Assembly (NCBI RefSeq): GCF_000325705.1
Contig: NC_019904.1
Location: 3,226,001-3,290,000 of the forward strand
Direction of reading: 5' to 3'
Source of the DNA: Echinicola vietnamensis DSM 17526
Lineage (GTDB): Bacteria; Bacteroidota; Bacteroidia; Cytophagales; Cyclobacteriaceae
Length of the DNA stretch: 64,000 nt
Below the pieces are notes generated by a model that had not been told where the DNA came from, ran no database searches, and saw nothing but the letters and a program-made list of their open reading frames with translations. Of the stretch, positions 18,442 through 27,130 are shown piece by piece; position 1 is the stretch's first letter, and each line of letters begins with the position of its first letter. Position numbers and translations under genes: made by a program.

Positions 18442-19425
18442 ATGAATAAATCCAATATATCCTTTTGCCTGATTTCACTGCTTATGCTCTTCGGTGCCTG
18501 CAATGATGAATGGACAGAAGAGCAGTTTGATAATTTCGTTTCTTTCAAAGCACCTGTGTCCAGTGAAGGTGTTAGTGACATCTACATTCGATACCGCGAA
18601 GATGAGAAAACCACCTTCCAACAACCGCTGATCGTCAGCGGGTCCCGGACCAATGTAGTAGACAGGACAGTGCATGTAGAAGTAGATTCAGATACCTTGG
18701 AGGTGCTGAATTACGAACATTTTCAAAACAGGGAAGATTTTTACTACCGGGAATTGGACAGTAAATATTATGAAATCCCCAGTACGGTGGACATCAAGGC
18801 AGGCGAAAATACCGCTCTCATGACCATCGACTTTTCCCTAAAGGATATCGATATGGTGGATAAGTGGGTGCTGCCCTTGACGATCAAGGATGATCCTTCT
18901 TATAATTATGTAGCCAACCCAAGAAAGCACTACCGTAAAGCGCTTCTGCGGATCCATCCTTTTAACGACTATTCCGGTACCTATAGTGGAACTGCCCTGA
19001 AGACCACCATGGAAGGCTATGAAGATGAGACTCCGATCGTCAAGGAGGAAATTCGAGCGTATGTTGTGGATGAAAATACGGTGTTTTTCTATGCGGGGAA
19101 TATTGATGAGGACCGTCAAGATCGAAGGAATTATAAGATTTATGCCGACTTTGATCAGAATGGTGCTGTCACCTTTTATGCGGACAATCCGGATATGAAA
19201 TTCCAAGTAAACAAGGACGCTAGCTATACCATTAATGAGCAAATGGATGATATACGCCCCTATCTCCTGCACAGGTATTTGACCATAAACAATATCGATT
19301 ATCAATTTTCAGATTATACCATGGTGCCCAATGTGGATATCAATTACAAGGTTTCGGGTTCGCTGATTCTTGAGCGACAACTGAATACTCAGATTCCTGA
19401 TGAGGATCAAGCAATCGAATGGTAG
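18442..19425 (+). CDS. DUF1735/DUF4361-type surface lipoprotein
   Basis: 327 residues from the ATG at 18442, which starts a clear lipoprotein signal (MNKSNISFCLISLLMLFGAC). An in-frame start at 18418 would overlap SusD and spoil the signal. The N-terminal half has the DUF1735 Ig-like pattern ('VDIKAGENTALMTIDFSL', 'VLPLTI'). The C-terminal half starts at 'FNDYSGTYSGTALKT' and fits DUF4361, as seen in other third genes of SusCD operons. Such proteins are surface glycan-binding accessories. It follows SusD by 16 bp, so the two are co-transcribed. Confidence 0.8.
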   Translation: MNKSNISFCLISLLMLFGACNDEWTEEQFDNFVSFKAPVSSEGVSDIYIRYREDEKTTFQQPLIVSGSRTNVVDRTVHVEVDSDTLEVLNYEHFQNREDFYYRELDSKYYEIPSTVDIKAGENTALMTIDFSLKDIDMVDKWVLPLTIKDDPSYNYVANPRKHYRKALLRIHPFNDYSGTYSGTALKTTMEGYEDETPIVKEEIRAYVVDENTVFFYAGNIDEDRQDRRNYKIYADFDQNGAVTFYADNPDMKFQVNKDASYTINEQMDDIRPYLLHRYLTINNIDYQFSDYTMVPNVDINYKVSGSLILERQLNTQIPDEDQAIEW

Positions 19426-19499
19426 GGCCAGAACATTTCGCTACAGACCATATTGGGAAGGAATACAGTAGGTATTGTGAAATTAAAATCTAAAAAACT

Positions 19500-20978
19500 A
19501 TGCGTTTACATATAAAAAATAACAAGGAGCGGCTAATGGCCCTCTGTCTACTAATGGTGCTGATTGGTGGGATTTTTGGAGGTTGTCAGATGGACAATCA
19601 GGAAGAAGAGTCTTTCGCTCCATTTGATCCTAACAAGCCGGTCGTGGTGTCTGGCTTTACGCCGAGTTCGGGAGGAGCAGGGCAGCGGTTGGTGATTTAT
19701 GGAGAAAATTTCGGCACTGATCCAGAAATGGTGTCGGTTTTTATTGGAGGAAAAGAGGCCACGGTAATCAATGTGAAGGGAGAGTCACTTTACTGTTTGG
19801 TGCCGAAGCAGGCATTTGCCGGGGATGTGGAGGTGCGCGTGGGCGAAGCAGGCAGGGAAGTGATTTCAGATGCTGACGTGTATTTTGACTATCAGCGTAA
19901 GATGGTGGTGTCGACCCTGATCGGGTATAAAAATGACCGAGGTGATGAGCCTTGGAAAGATGGTAAATTCAAGGCCGATGATGAAAGTGAAATGGCCAGT
20001 GGTTTTTGGGAACCTTCCTTTATGAAATTTGATCCGCTTAATCCTAAGCACCTATGGGTGACTTTTGATTTTAATAATGGATTATACCTGATCGATTTGG
20101 AGGACAGTACCGTCACCAAGAAGCGCTCGGATTTTGATAGGCCCAGGAGTATAGATTTCACCAATGACGGTCAATATATGATTATTGCTGAAGACCGCGG
20201 TGGTGAAAATGATAGGGCCACCTATCGTTTGTCAAGGGATAAGGACTGGCAAGACCGGGAAATTCTCACCCGGTATCGGCAATGCAACGGGGCATCGGTG
20301 CATCCTGTAAATGGTGAGTTATATTTTAACAGTTATGAAAAAGGCCAGTTTTTCCGCTTTGACCTAAACAAATACTTCTCCGAAGGATTAGGTGATAAGG
20401 ATTATGAAACCTTGTTTGTAGTCCATGATCCTGAATGGGAATACAAAGTATTTATTCATCCTTCCGGCAATTACGCGTACATTCTAGTGATCAATCAGCA
20501 TTATATTCTACGTGTCGATTATAATTGGGAAAAGGAACAGTTTAACCAGCCTTATTTAGTGTGCGGTCAGCTTAGAAGTCCAGGATATCAGGATGGTGTG
20601 GGATCTGAAGTTCGGATGCGCAATCCCTACCAAGGGGTTTTCGTGAAAAACGAGGATTATGCTGCGGAAGGTAAGCCAGATGAATACGATTTCTATTTCA
20701 CGGATCAATATAATCATGCTATTCGGAAGCTGAGTCCAGAAGGAAGCGTGACGACCTTTGCAGGAAGAGGAAGTTCAAGTATCAACCCAGACCCATATGG
20801 CTATGTGGATGGGGACCTAAGGGAAGAGGCGCGTTTTGACAGACCTTCCGGTATCGCGTATAGTGATGGGGCATTCTACATTGGCGACCAAATGAATCAC
20901 CGAATCCGTAAAATTGCCCTTGAAGAGCTGGATACTGAGGATACCGAGGAGCCTGAGGAGGAAGATGGAGACGAATAG
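19500..20978 (+). CDS. IPT/TIG plus NHL-repeat surface lipoprotein
   Basis: 492 residues with a lipoprotein signal ('LLMVLIGGIFGGC'). A TIG/IPT Ig-like domain (about 45-125; 'VVSGFTPSSGGAGQRLVIYG', 'VFIGGKEATVINVKGESLYC') is followed by an NHL-type beta-propeller (about 140-480; 'LNPKHLWVTFD', 'RFDRPSGIAYSDGAFYIGDQ'). The tail is very acidic ('TEDTEEPEEEDGDE'). Proteins of this design sit beside SusCD and are taken to bind glycan at the surface. It is the last gene of the FecR-SusC-SusD operon, before a hairpin at 21007-21077. Confidence 0.8.
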   Translation: MRLHIKNNKERLMALCLLMVLIGGIFGGCQMDNQEEESFAPFDPNKPVVVSGFTPSSGGAGQRLVIYGENFGTDPEMVSVFIGGKEATVINVKGESLYCLVPKQAFAGDVEVRVGEAGREVISDADVYFDYQRKMVVSTLIGYKNDRGDEPWKDGKFKADDESEMASGFWEPSFMKFDPLNPKHLWVTFDFNNGLYLIDLEDSTVTKKRSDFDRPRSIDFTNDGQYMIIAEDRGGENDRATYRLSRDKDWQDREILTRYRQCNGASVHPVNGELYFNSYEKGQFFRFDLNKYFSEGLGDKDYETLFVVHDPEWEYKVFIHPSGNYAYILVINQHYILRVDYNWEKEQFNQPYLVCGQLRSPGYQDGVGSEVRMRNPYQGVFVKNEDYAAEGKPDEYDFYFTDQYNHAIRKLSPEGSVTTFAGRGSSSINPDPYGYVDGDLREEARFDRPSGIAYSDGAFYIGDQMNHRIRKIALEELDTEDTEEPEEEDGDE

Positions 20979-21006
20979 CGCCAATTGATTTTAAAAAAAG
21001 CACGTT

Positions 21007-21077
21007 AAAAAAGACCGTGAAATGTCATGACCGATTACTATCGGGACATGTCATGCCATGTTGAAGTGACGGTTTTT
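21007..21077 (+). terminator. Long imperfect hairpin, candidate terminator
   Basis: Outer arms around 21007-21018 (A-run then ACCGT) and 21069-21077 (ACGG then Ts) enclose an inner stem CCGAT-tact-ATCGG flanked by ATGTCAT repeats. It lies between the TIG/NHL gene and the DUF4965-type gene. Confidence 0.5.
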
Positions 21078-21139
21078 ATACAGGAAACCGTTTATTGATA
21101 GTTACCAATAAGGAGAAAGCATTCCTACAAAAAAACACA

Positions 21140-23605
21140 ATGAAGCGTATTAAGAAAATAATTGCAATCATTACTTTGGGTTTTGGATTATTCACAGGTC
21201 AAGATGCCCTGGCGCAGCAAGCGCTCAGGGCTCCTGCCTACCCGCTGATTACCCATAACCCGAATTTCAGCATCTGGTCCATGGGTGACCAGCTCAATAA
21301 CACTACTCCAAAGCACTGGACTACTGCCGATCACGGTATGCTAGGGCTTATTAAAGTGGACGGAACGACCTATCGATTTTTGGGAAAGGAGAGTAAGCAG
21401 TATGCCCATGTTTTGCCCACCAGTGATGAGGCAAGTTACCAATTGTATTATACTGAAAATCGCCCGGAAAATGGGTGGTTTTTACCAGGGTTTAACGATG
21501 ATGACTGGAAAAAGGGCAAGGCTCCCTTCACCGATCAACGGGAAGAAGCGGGGACTTTATGGAACACAGATGAGCTATGGCTAAGAAGGGAGTTTGATTT
21601 GGCAGATTTGGCCGATCTAAACAAGCTCAATTTAAAAATCCGGCATGATGATAATATCGAAGTGTATCTCAATGGAGAGCAGGTGTATACATTGGAAGGA
21701 TGGGTACACCGATTTACGTATGTGGAAATTCCCACGTCCGTTCAGCAGGGACTTCAGGAGGAAGGGAATGTGTTGGCGATACATATCAAAAATACAGCCG
21801 GCGGCCGTTGGTTGGATGTGGGATTGGCAGAGGAAGTAGTCTTACCTGTGCTCAGTACCATTCAAGTAGAAGAACAGAAAGAAGTGAACCTGTCTGCCAC
21901 CCAGACGAAATACGTCTTTGCTTGTGGAGGAGTGAACTTGGATGTAACGTTTACGTCTCCTTTGATATTGGATGATTTGGATTTGCTGGCACGCCCGGTT
22001 TCTTATATCACCACCTCAGCAACATCCGCCGATGGAAGGCCTCATCAAGTGGAAATTTACCTTGGCGTGTCCAGTGATTTGGCTGTTCACCAGCCCTTTC
22101 AAGAAGTAGCAGCGGACCAATATGCTTTTGATGGACTTGAGATGATGAAAGTGGGCACTACTGAGCAGGCTGTCTTGGGAAGGAAAGGAGACGATGTCCG
22201 CATTGATTGGGGGCATGCATACGTGGCAGTCAGAGCAGGGGAAAAGACCAAGCAATGGATCAGTACTTCGCAAAAAGCGCTGGCTACTCTGACAGAAGAG
22301 CAGGGTCGGGAGAAAGCGCTCGTGGGGAAGCGTTTGGTGCTGAACAATTTGGTGGATCTTGGGGAGGTAGGAAAACAAAGGCAAGAGCAGGTGTTTTTGG
22401 TAGGCTATGATGAGGAAACAGCTATACAGTTTTTTGGAGAGGATCTTTTACCATGGTGGAAAACGACTTCAGGTGGTAAATTCGAACAACAACTGGTGAA
22501 CGCTTATGAGGATTATGCTAACGTGATGCATCGATGTGAGGACTTTGATCAAAAACTTCATCAGGAGGTTTTGGCTGCTGGAGGGAGGAAATATGCTGAT
22601 ATGTGCATTTTGGCATATCGCCAGGCCATTGCAGCCCATACCCTAGTGGAGGGGCCAGAAGGTGAATTGCTATTTTTGTCCAAGGAAAACAATAGCAATG
22701 GTTCAATCAATACCGTCGACGTGACCTATCCATCTGCACCACTGTTTTTATACTATAATCCTGACTTAATGAAAGGGATGCTCAATGGTATTTTCTACTA
22801 TTCAGAGAGTGGACGCTGGAAAAAACCATTTCCAGCGCACGACCTGGGTACTTATCCCATCGCCAATGGCCAGACGTATGGAGAGGACATGCCGGTGGAA
22901 GAGGCTGGGAACATGCTACTGCTTACCGCGGCCATTGTCCATCAGGAAAATGATCCTGCCTATGCCAGGGAACACTGGGAAATTCTGACGGTTTGGGCAG
23001 AATACCTCCGAAAAAGTGGTTTTGATCCGGCCAATCAGCTTTCTACGGATGATTTTGCAGGGCACTTGGCCAGAAATGCCAATCTCTCCGTCAAAGCTAT
23101 TTTGGCTTTGGCCGCTTATGGGAAGATGGCCGGTATGTTGGGGATGAAATCCGTAGAAGGGGATTATCGTGCCGAAGCAAGGGGAATGGCCAAACAATGG
23201 ATGAACTTGGCTGGAGATAGAGATCATTATACATTGGCATTTGAACGCCCCGGTACATGGAGCCAAAAATACAACTTGGTTTGGGACGAGATACTGGACC
23301 TGAAAGTTTTTCCTGAAGAGGTGGCGGATAGTGAAATTGCTTATTACCTGACCAAGCAAGAAAAGTATGGGCTGCCACTGGACAGTAGAAAGACGTATAC
23401 CAAATCAGATTGGGTGTTTTGGACCGCTTCATTGGCAGACAGCCAAGCGGAATTTGAAGCCCTGATCGGGCCAATGTGGAAATATGCCAATGAAACAGCT
23501 AATAGGGTTCCTGTCAGTGATTGGCACGAAACCAAGGATGCTCATGTGATGAACTTCCGTGCCCGGTCTGTGGTCGGCGGATATTTTATCAAACTGCTGT
23601 TTTGA
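21140..23605 (+). CDS. Glutaminase-A-like DUF4965/DUF1793 secreted protein with inserted beta-sandwich
   Basis: 821 residues from the ATG at 21140, which begins a signal peptide (MKRIKKIIAIITLGFGLFTGQDALAQ); an upstream in-frame start at 21095 adds 15 residues. It opens with the DUF4964 motif ('PAYPLITHNPNFSIWSMGDQ', about 30-50) and contains DUF5127, DUF4965 and DUF1793 regions ('VDVTYPSAPLFLYYNP', 'NKYNLVWDEILDLKVFP'-like), forming an (alpha/alpha)6 barrel. The family is annotated from fungal glutaminase A, but in Bacteroidota it sits in glycan loci and probably acts on sugars. Between DUF4964 and DUF5127 lies an inserted beta-sandwich (about 80-235) with 'DELWLRREFDL' and 'LKIRHDDNIEVYLNG'; the same module forms the C-terminus of the GH2 protein at 3521. 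Confidence 0.75.
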   Translation: MKRIKKIIAIITLGFGLFTGQDALAQQALRAPAYPLITHNPNFSIWSMGDQLNNTTPKHWTTADHGMLGLIKVDGTTYRFLGKESKQYAHVLPTSDEASYQLYYTENRPENGWFLPGFNDDDWKKGKAPFTDQREEAGTLWNTDELWLRREFDLADLADLNKLNLKIRHDDNIEVYLNGEQVYTLEGWVHRFTYVEIPTSVQQGLQEEGNVLAIHIKNTAGGRWLDVGLAEEVVLPVLSTIQVEEQKEVNLSATQTKYVFACGGVNLDVTFTSPLILDDLDLLARPVSYITTSATSADGRPHQVEIYLGVSSDLAVHQPFQEVAADQYAFDGLEMMKVGTTEQAVLGRKGDDVRIDWGHAYVAVRAGEKTKQWISTSQKALATLTEEQGREKALVGKRLVLNNLVDLGEVGKQRQEQVFLVGYDEETAIQFFGEDLLPWWKTTSGGKFEQQLVNAYEDYANVMHRCEDFDQKLHQEVLAAGGRKYADMCILAYRQAIAAHTLVEGPEGELLFLSKENNSNGSINTVDVTYPSAPLFLYYNPDLMKGMLNGIFYYSESGRWKKPFPAHDLGTYPIANGQTYGEDMPVEEAGNMLLLTAAIVHQENDPAYAREHWEILTVWAEYLRKSGFDPANQLSTDDFAGHLARNANLSVKAILALAAYGKMAGMLGMKSVEGDYRAEARGMAKQWMNLAGDRDHYTLAFERPGTWSQKYNLVWDEILDLKVFPEEVADSEIAYYLTKQEKYGLPLDSRKTYTKSDWVFWTASLADSQAEFEALIGPMWKYANETANRVPVSDWHETKDAHVMNFRARSVVGGYFIKLLF

Positions 23606-23742
23606 TTATGGTTTTGAGAACCTGTATTCGAAACCTGAATTTTATGGGGGTTGCCATCTTGGTAGTACATTAGCAAGGGTCAAAGAACCCATTGACTGCC
23701 CAAGATGGCAAATCCCAAACCTTTAAAACCTTCACATTACCA

Positions 23743-24423
23743 ATGATTAAGCATTTCACGTTAACATGTATGTTGGTGCTAGCTTCCTTGATCACTGTAC
23801 AGGCTAGAACCGAAAAAGAAACCATTACGAAGGGAAAATATACCCTGACCTTTATCAATCAAGACCCAGATCTGGATAAAGCGGTAAAAGATGGATTGAT
23901 CAAAACATTTTTTAAAGTATATCCAAAGATGTCCAAGGCATTTAACAAAAATGCTACTAAAAAGGTGACCGTCACCATAGATACGGCCTATAATGGTGTG
24001 GCATATGCCCACGATGGTAAGATTACGATTGCTTCCCAGTGGTTGGAGAAAAAGCCCGGTGATCTGGATGTGATTACCCATGAAGGAATGCACTTAGTGC
24101 AGGCCTATCCAGGTGGAGCAGGCCCAGGTTGGTTGACAGAAGGAATAGCCGATTATGTGCGCTATGATTTTGGAGTGGACAACGAAGGGGCTGGATGGGC
24201 ACTTCCGGCATTTGATCCGGAACATTCTTACGAGAACAGTTACCGGATTACTGCACGCTTTTTACTGTGGATTACCCAGCATTATGATAAGCGGTTTGTA
24301 AAAAAGATGGATCAACACCTACGCAATAAAACGTATTCCGATGGCCTTTGGAAAGCATATACGGGGTTGGCTTTGGATGAGCTTTGGGAAACATATGCCA
24401 AAAATCCTAAGGTGAAGATTTAG
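23743..24423 (+). CDS. Basic secretory protein (BSP) family metallopeptidase-like protein
   Basis: 226 residues from the ATG at 23743 with signal peptide MIKHFTLTCMLVLASLITVQA. It has the zinc-peptidase-like motif 'HEGMH' (His113-Glu114-His117) followed by 'GPGWLTEGIADYVRY', the signature of the plant and bacterial basic secretory protein family. The second half ('SYRITARFLLWITQHYDKRFV') is helical. A hydrolytic role on peptides is assumed from the motif; substrates are unknown. It stands between the DUF4965-type gene and a terminator, so it could be the last gene of the region-2 transcript. Confidence 0.8.
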   Translation: MIKHFTLTCMLVLASLITVQARTEKETITKGKYTLTFINQDPDLDKAVKDGLIKTFFKVYPKMSKAFNKNATKKVTVTIDTAYNGVAYAHDGKITIASQWLEKKPGDLDVITHEGMHLVQAYPGGAGPGWLTEGIADYVRYDFGVDNEGAGWALPAFDPEHSYENSYRITARFLLWITQHYDKRFVKKMDQHLRNKTYSDGLWKAYTGLALDELWETYAKNPKVKI

Positions 24424-24459
24424 TTTCAGGAACAGGATTGGCCATTATATCCTTATTAA

Positions 24460-24491
24460 AGGAGGGACTGATTTAAGAGCCCTCCTCTTTT
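24460..24491 (+). terminator. Terminator after the BSP gene
   Basis: AGGAGGG (24460-24466) pairs with CCCTCCT (24480-24486), then CTTTT. It marks the right end of the first glycan region. Confidence 0.7.
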
Positions 24492-24667
24492 CATTGGGGG
24501 CAGGTTAAAAGCAAGAGCAATCAGCAATTCCAAAAGAAAATAGCCGGATGAATATTTTTTTATAAATATTTTAATAACTTTTGTAGCATAATCATTTTTT
24601 ACTACGTCTAGTCGTTATACTAATTAAGAGACAAAATACTGGACCAACGAACTAAACTACTTGCTGT

Positions 24668-25831
24668 ATGAGAATTGGGTTTGATGCGAAGAGGGCTTTT
24701 AAGAATTTTACTGGATTGGGAAACTATAGCCGGTTTATCCTGAAATCCCTCAGTGATAATTTTCCTGCCAACAATTACTATCTTTTTACCCCTGTTCGTG
24801 GTCGTAAGAGCACTGAAGTGTCTATTGCCTGCGAAAACGATAATCAGAAAATCGTACTTCCAACTGACATGTGGAAACTTCCTGTGATGTCCAGCGCTTG
24901 GCGGAGTCTTTATCAGGGGGTTAAGCATTTTGACAGTGAGCTGGAGATTTTCCATGGCCTAAGTAATGAAATCCCATATATTAAAAATAAATCCACCAAA
25001 TATGTGGTGACCGTCCACGATTTGTTGTTTTGTCGATATCCAGAACTTTTTAATCCCATTGATGTACAGATTTATAAAATAAAAATGCAGCGGTCATGTA
25101 AAGAAGCAGATCAGGTGATCGCGATCAGTCAACAGACCAAACAGGATCTTATTGAATTTTTAGGCATAGTGGAACATAAAATCAGGGTGGTTTACCAAGG
25201 GTATCACGAAAACTACAAGAAAGAAGTATCACTCGAGGAAACCCAACGTGTGAAGGCAAAATATCAATTACCCGATCGGTTTTTGTTTTTCGTGAGTACG
25301 ATTGAAAAGCGAAAAAATGTGCAGTTGATTTTGAAAGCCATGAAGGCTCGCAGAGATTGGAGTATCCCTTTGGTGGTCGTAGGCAGAGCGACATCCTACC
25401 TCAATGAATTAAAAGCAATGGTCCAGGAATATGGACTGCAGGGAAGGGTGCATTTTCTTCATGATGTGGCCTTCAATGATCTCCCCGCGATGTATAAAAT
25501 GGCGCACGTCTTTATTTATCCATCATATTTTGAAGGTTTTGGCATTCCGATCATTGAGGCCCAGAGTATGGGTACTCCAGTGATTACTTCTACCGGGTCC
25601 TGTTTTAAGGAGGCTGGTGGCAATGCTGCATTGTATGGTGATCCGGATGATCCAGCGGCATTGATAGCTCATATTGAACAGATGGATCAGGAAGCTACAA
25701 GGGCTGATTTGGTCTCAAAGGGCTTCCAAAATATCAAGCGGTTTGATGAATCTATCATTTCCAACGACCTGATGAATATATATGAAGAAGTGTTGGAGTC
25801 TTTTTCTGCCAAGCCTGTTTTGGCAACTTGA
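24668..25831 (+). CDS. GT4-family glycosyltransferase
   Basis: 387 residues, cytoplasmic, with a GT-B fold. The N-terminus reads 'MRIGFDAKRAFKNFTGLGNY', where the GLGNY loop is the acceptor-side glycine loop typical of mannosyltransferase-like GT4. The donor site is the E-x7-E motif in 'YFEGFGIPIIEAQSMGTPV'. The linker segment 'FLFFVSTIEKRKNVQLILKA' is also standard. It probably adds a hexose from a nucleotide sugar to a surface polysaccharide or lipid-linked intermediate. It stands alone on +, convergent with the two minus-strand polysaccharide genes. Confidence 0.85.
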   Translation: MRIGFDAKRAFKNFTGLGNYSRFILKSLSDNFPANNYYLFTPVRGRKSTEVSIACENDNQKIVLPTDMWKLPVMSSAWRSLYQGVKHFDSELEIFHGLSNEIPYIKNKSTKYVVTVHDLLFCRYPELFNPIDVQIYKIKMQRSCKEADQVIAISQQTKQDLIEFLGIVEHKIRVVYQGYHENYKKEVSLEETQRVKAKYQLPDRFLFFVSTIEKRKNVQLILKAMKARRDWSIPLVVVGRATSYLNELKAMVQEYGLQGRVHFLHDVAFNDLPAMYKMAHVFIYPSYFEGFGIPIIEAQSMGTPVITSTGSCFKEAGGNAALYGDPDDPAALIAHIEQMDQEATRADLVSKGFQNIKRFDESIISNDLMNIYEEVLESFSAKPVLAT

Positions 25832-25980
25832 GGGCATTTGACAGATGGTGGATCAAGGCTTATTTCTGTGTGGTCATGAAATTGGGTTTACCCTTTATTC
25901 ATCTCCACCGCGCTAAAACAATATTAAAATAGATCTTAATAGGAAAGTCCCAGTTGTGGGATCAAGCGGAAAAGTTGGGG

Positions 25981-26130
25981 ACTGATAGTTTGCTTAATGG
26001 CAAAGTCATGGATAAATAAAAATACCACAACCACTCAAAGGCACCAAGTGGATGCTGTACCTGGCTGAAAGGAATTTATAATGGCTTTGTGCCTTAACGC
26101 CTTGATGGCGTATCATTGTTCCGATAAACA
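25981..26130 (+). repeat. Dispersed intergenic element, copy A
   Basis: About 150 bp that recurs at 60141-60300 (same orientation) and, in part, inverted at 58788-58866. Shared blocks include 'TTTGCTTAATGG', 'AAAGGCACCAAG', 'GATGCTGTA' and 'GGCGTATCATTGTT'. It has no coding content. The rest of the 25832-26347 gap holds one hairpin (26207-26251) and nothing else I can name. Confidence 0.65.
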
Positions 26131-26206
26131 AAGAAACGTAGTGTCCCTGAAATATTGCTTGATTTATCAATACCAGTTATCAATGCACTATTATTTAAGT
26201 AAAAAA

Positions 26207-26251
26207 CCATACAAACGGCCCGCTGTTGCGTTTTTTGGCCTGTTTGTATGG
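26207..26251. terminator. Hairpin between convergent glycosyltransferase genes
   Basis: CCATACAAAC-GGCC (26207-26220) pairs with GGCC-T-GTTTGTATGG (26237-26251); 14 bp with one bulge. A T-run lies in the loop and an A-run lies to the left, which would be Ts on the minus strand. It may stop minus-strand transcription beyond 26348 or serve both directions. Confidence 0.55.
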
Positions 26252-26347
26252 AAAGTGAAATGAGCTATAGTGAATGGTTCGTTTTTTATAAATGTAACCA
26301 TACTTGCATTAGCTATGAAAATTAAGTGGCTGTTGTGCGATTACTTT

Positions 26348-27130
26348 TTAATTCATTCTGATTTCTTTACCTTTTTTGTTTCCGGCAATTTGCTTCATGA
26401 CGAGCATAAAATAAAGTGGCCCCTCCGAAAGATACCTTTTACCCAATCGTGCGGGTTGGTCCAGTGTACGGTAGAGCCATCCTAATCCTGTTTTCTTGAT
26501 CCATTCAGGCGCCATTTTTTGAACACCCGCGGCGTAATCAATGGACGATCCCAAGCCTAGGCTTACAGGGATGTTATAGGCCTTTAAGTATTTGCTGATA
26601 AAGCGCTCTTGTTTTGGTGCCCCGAGGCCTACGACAAGTACATCTGAACGGCTTTCTTTTAGCAATTTTACGATTTTATCTAATTCGGCAGGGTCATTTT
26701 CAAATCCAAAGGGTGGACTGTAGGTGCCGCTAATGGTCAATCCAGGGTATTTTTTTTCCAGTTTTTGTTTGGCTATATCCCCTACACCGGGTGCCGCCCC
26801 AAGGAGAAACACCCGCATGTTTTCCTGTGCAGAAACCTCACAGAGCCGAAAGAACAGGGAAGACCCACTGACCTTTTCGGTGAGGGGCTGCTTCAGCCAC
26901 TTGGAAGTCCACACAAGGGGCTTTCCATCTGGTACAAGAAGCCCTGATGTGTTGAGGACATCTTTGTACTGTTGGTCTTTGTGTGCGGCAATCAATAGAT
27001 TGATATTGGGGGTGAAAATCGAAGTTTTCTTCTTGTTTTTCACGGCATCCACAATGTAGTCAATGGTATCCTCAAAGGAAACATTGGCTACTTTGACTCC
27101 AAGAATGTCTACTTTGTTAAACGTTTTCAT
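26348..27130 (-). CDS. WecG/TagA/CpsF-family glycosyltransferase
   Basis: 260 residues. The family motifs are present: 'IFTPNINLLIAAHKD', 'LLVPDGKPLVW', 'VFLLGAAPGV' and 'DVLVVGLGAPKQERFI'. Members transfer N-acetylmannosamine (WecG, TagA) or related sugars to an undecaprenyl-linked N-acetylglucosamine at the inner face of the membrane. Its start overlaps the end of the upstream GT4 gene by 14 bp, so the pair is translationally coupled. It likely contributes an early step of a surface polysaccharide. The exact donor cannot be read from the sequence. Confidence 0.9.
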   Translation of the reverse strand: MKTFNKVDILGVKVANVSFEDTIDYIVDAVKNKKKTSIFTPNINLLIAAHKDQQYKDVLNTSGLLVPDGKPLVWTSKWLKQPLTEKVSGSSLFFRLCEVSAQENMRVFLLGAAPGVGDIAKQKLEKKYPGLTISGTYSPPFGFENDPAELDKIVKLLKESRSDVLVVGLGAPKQERFISKYLKAYNIPVSLGLGSSIDYAAGVQKMAPEWIKKTGLGWLYRTLDQPARLGKRYLSEGPLYFMLVMKQIAGNKKGKEIRMN

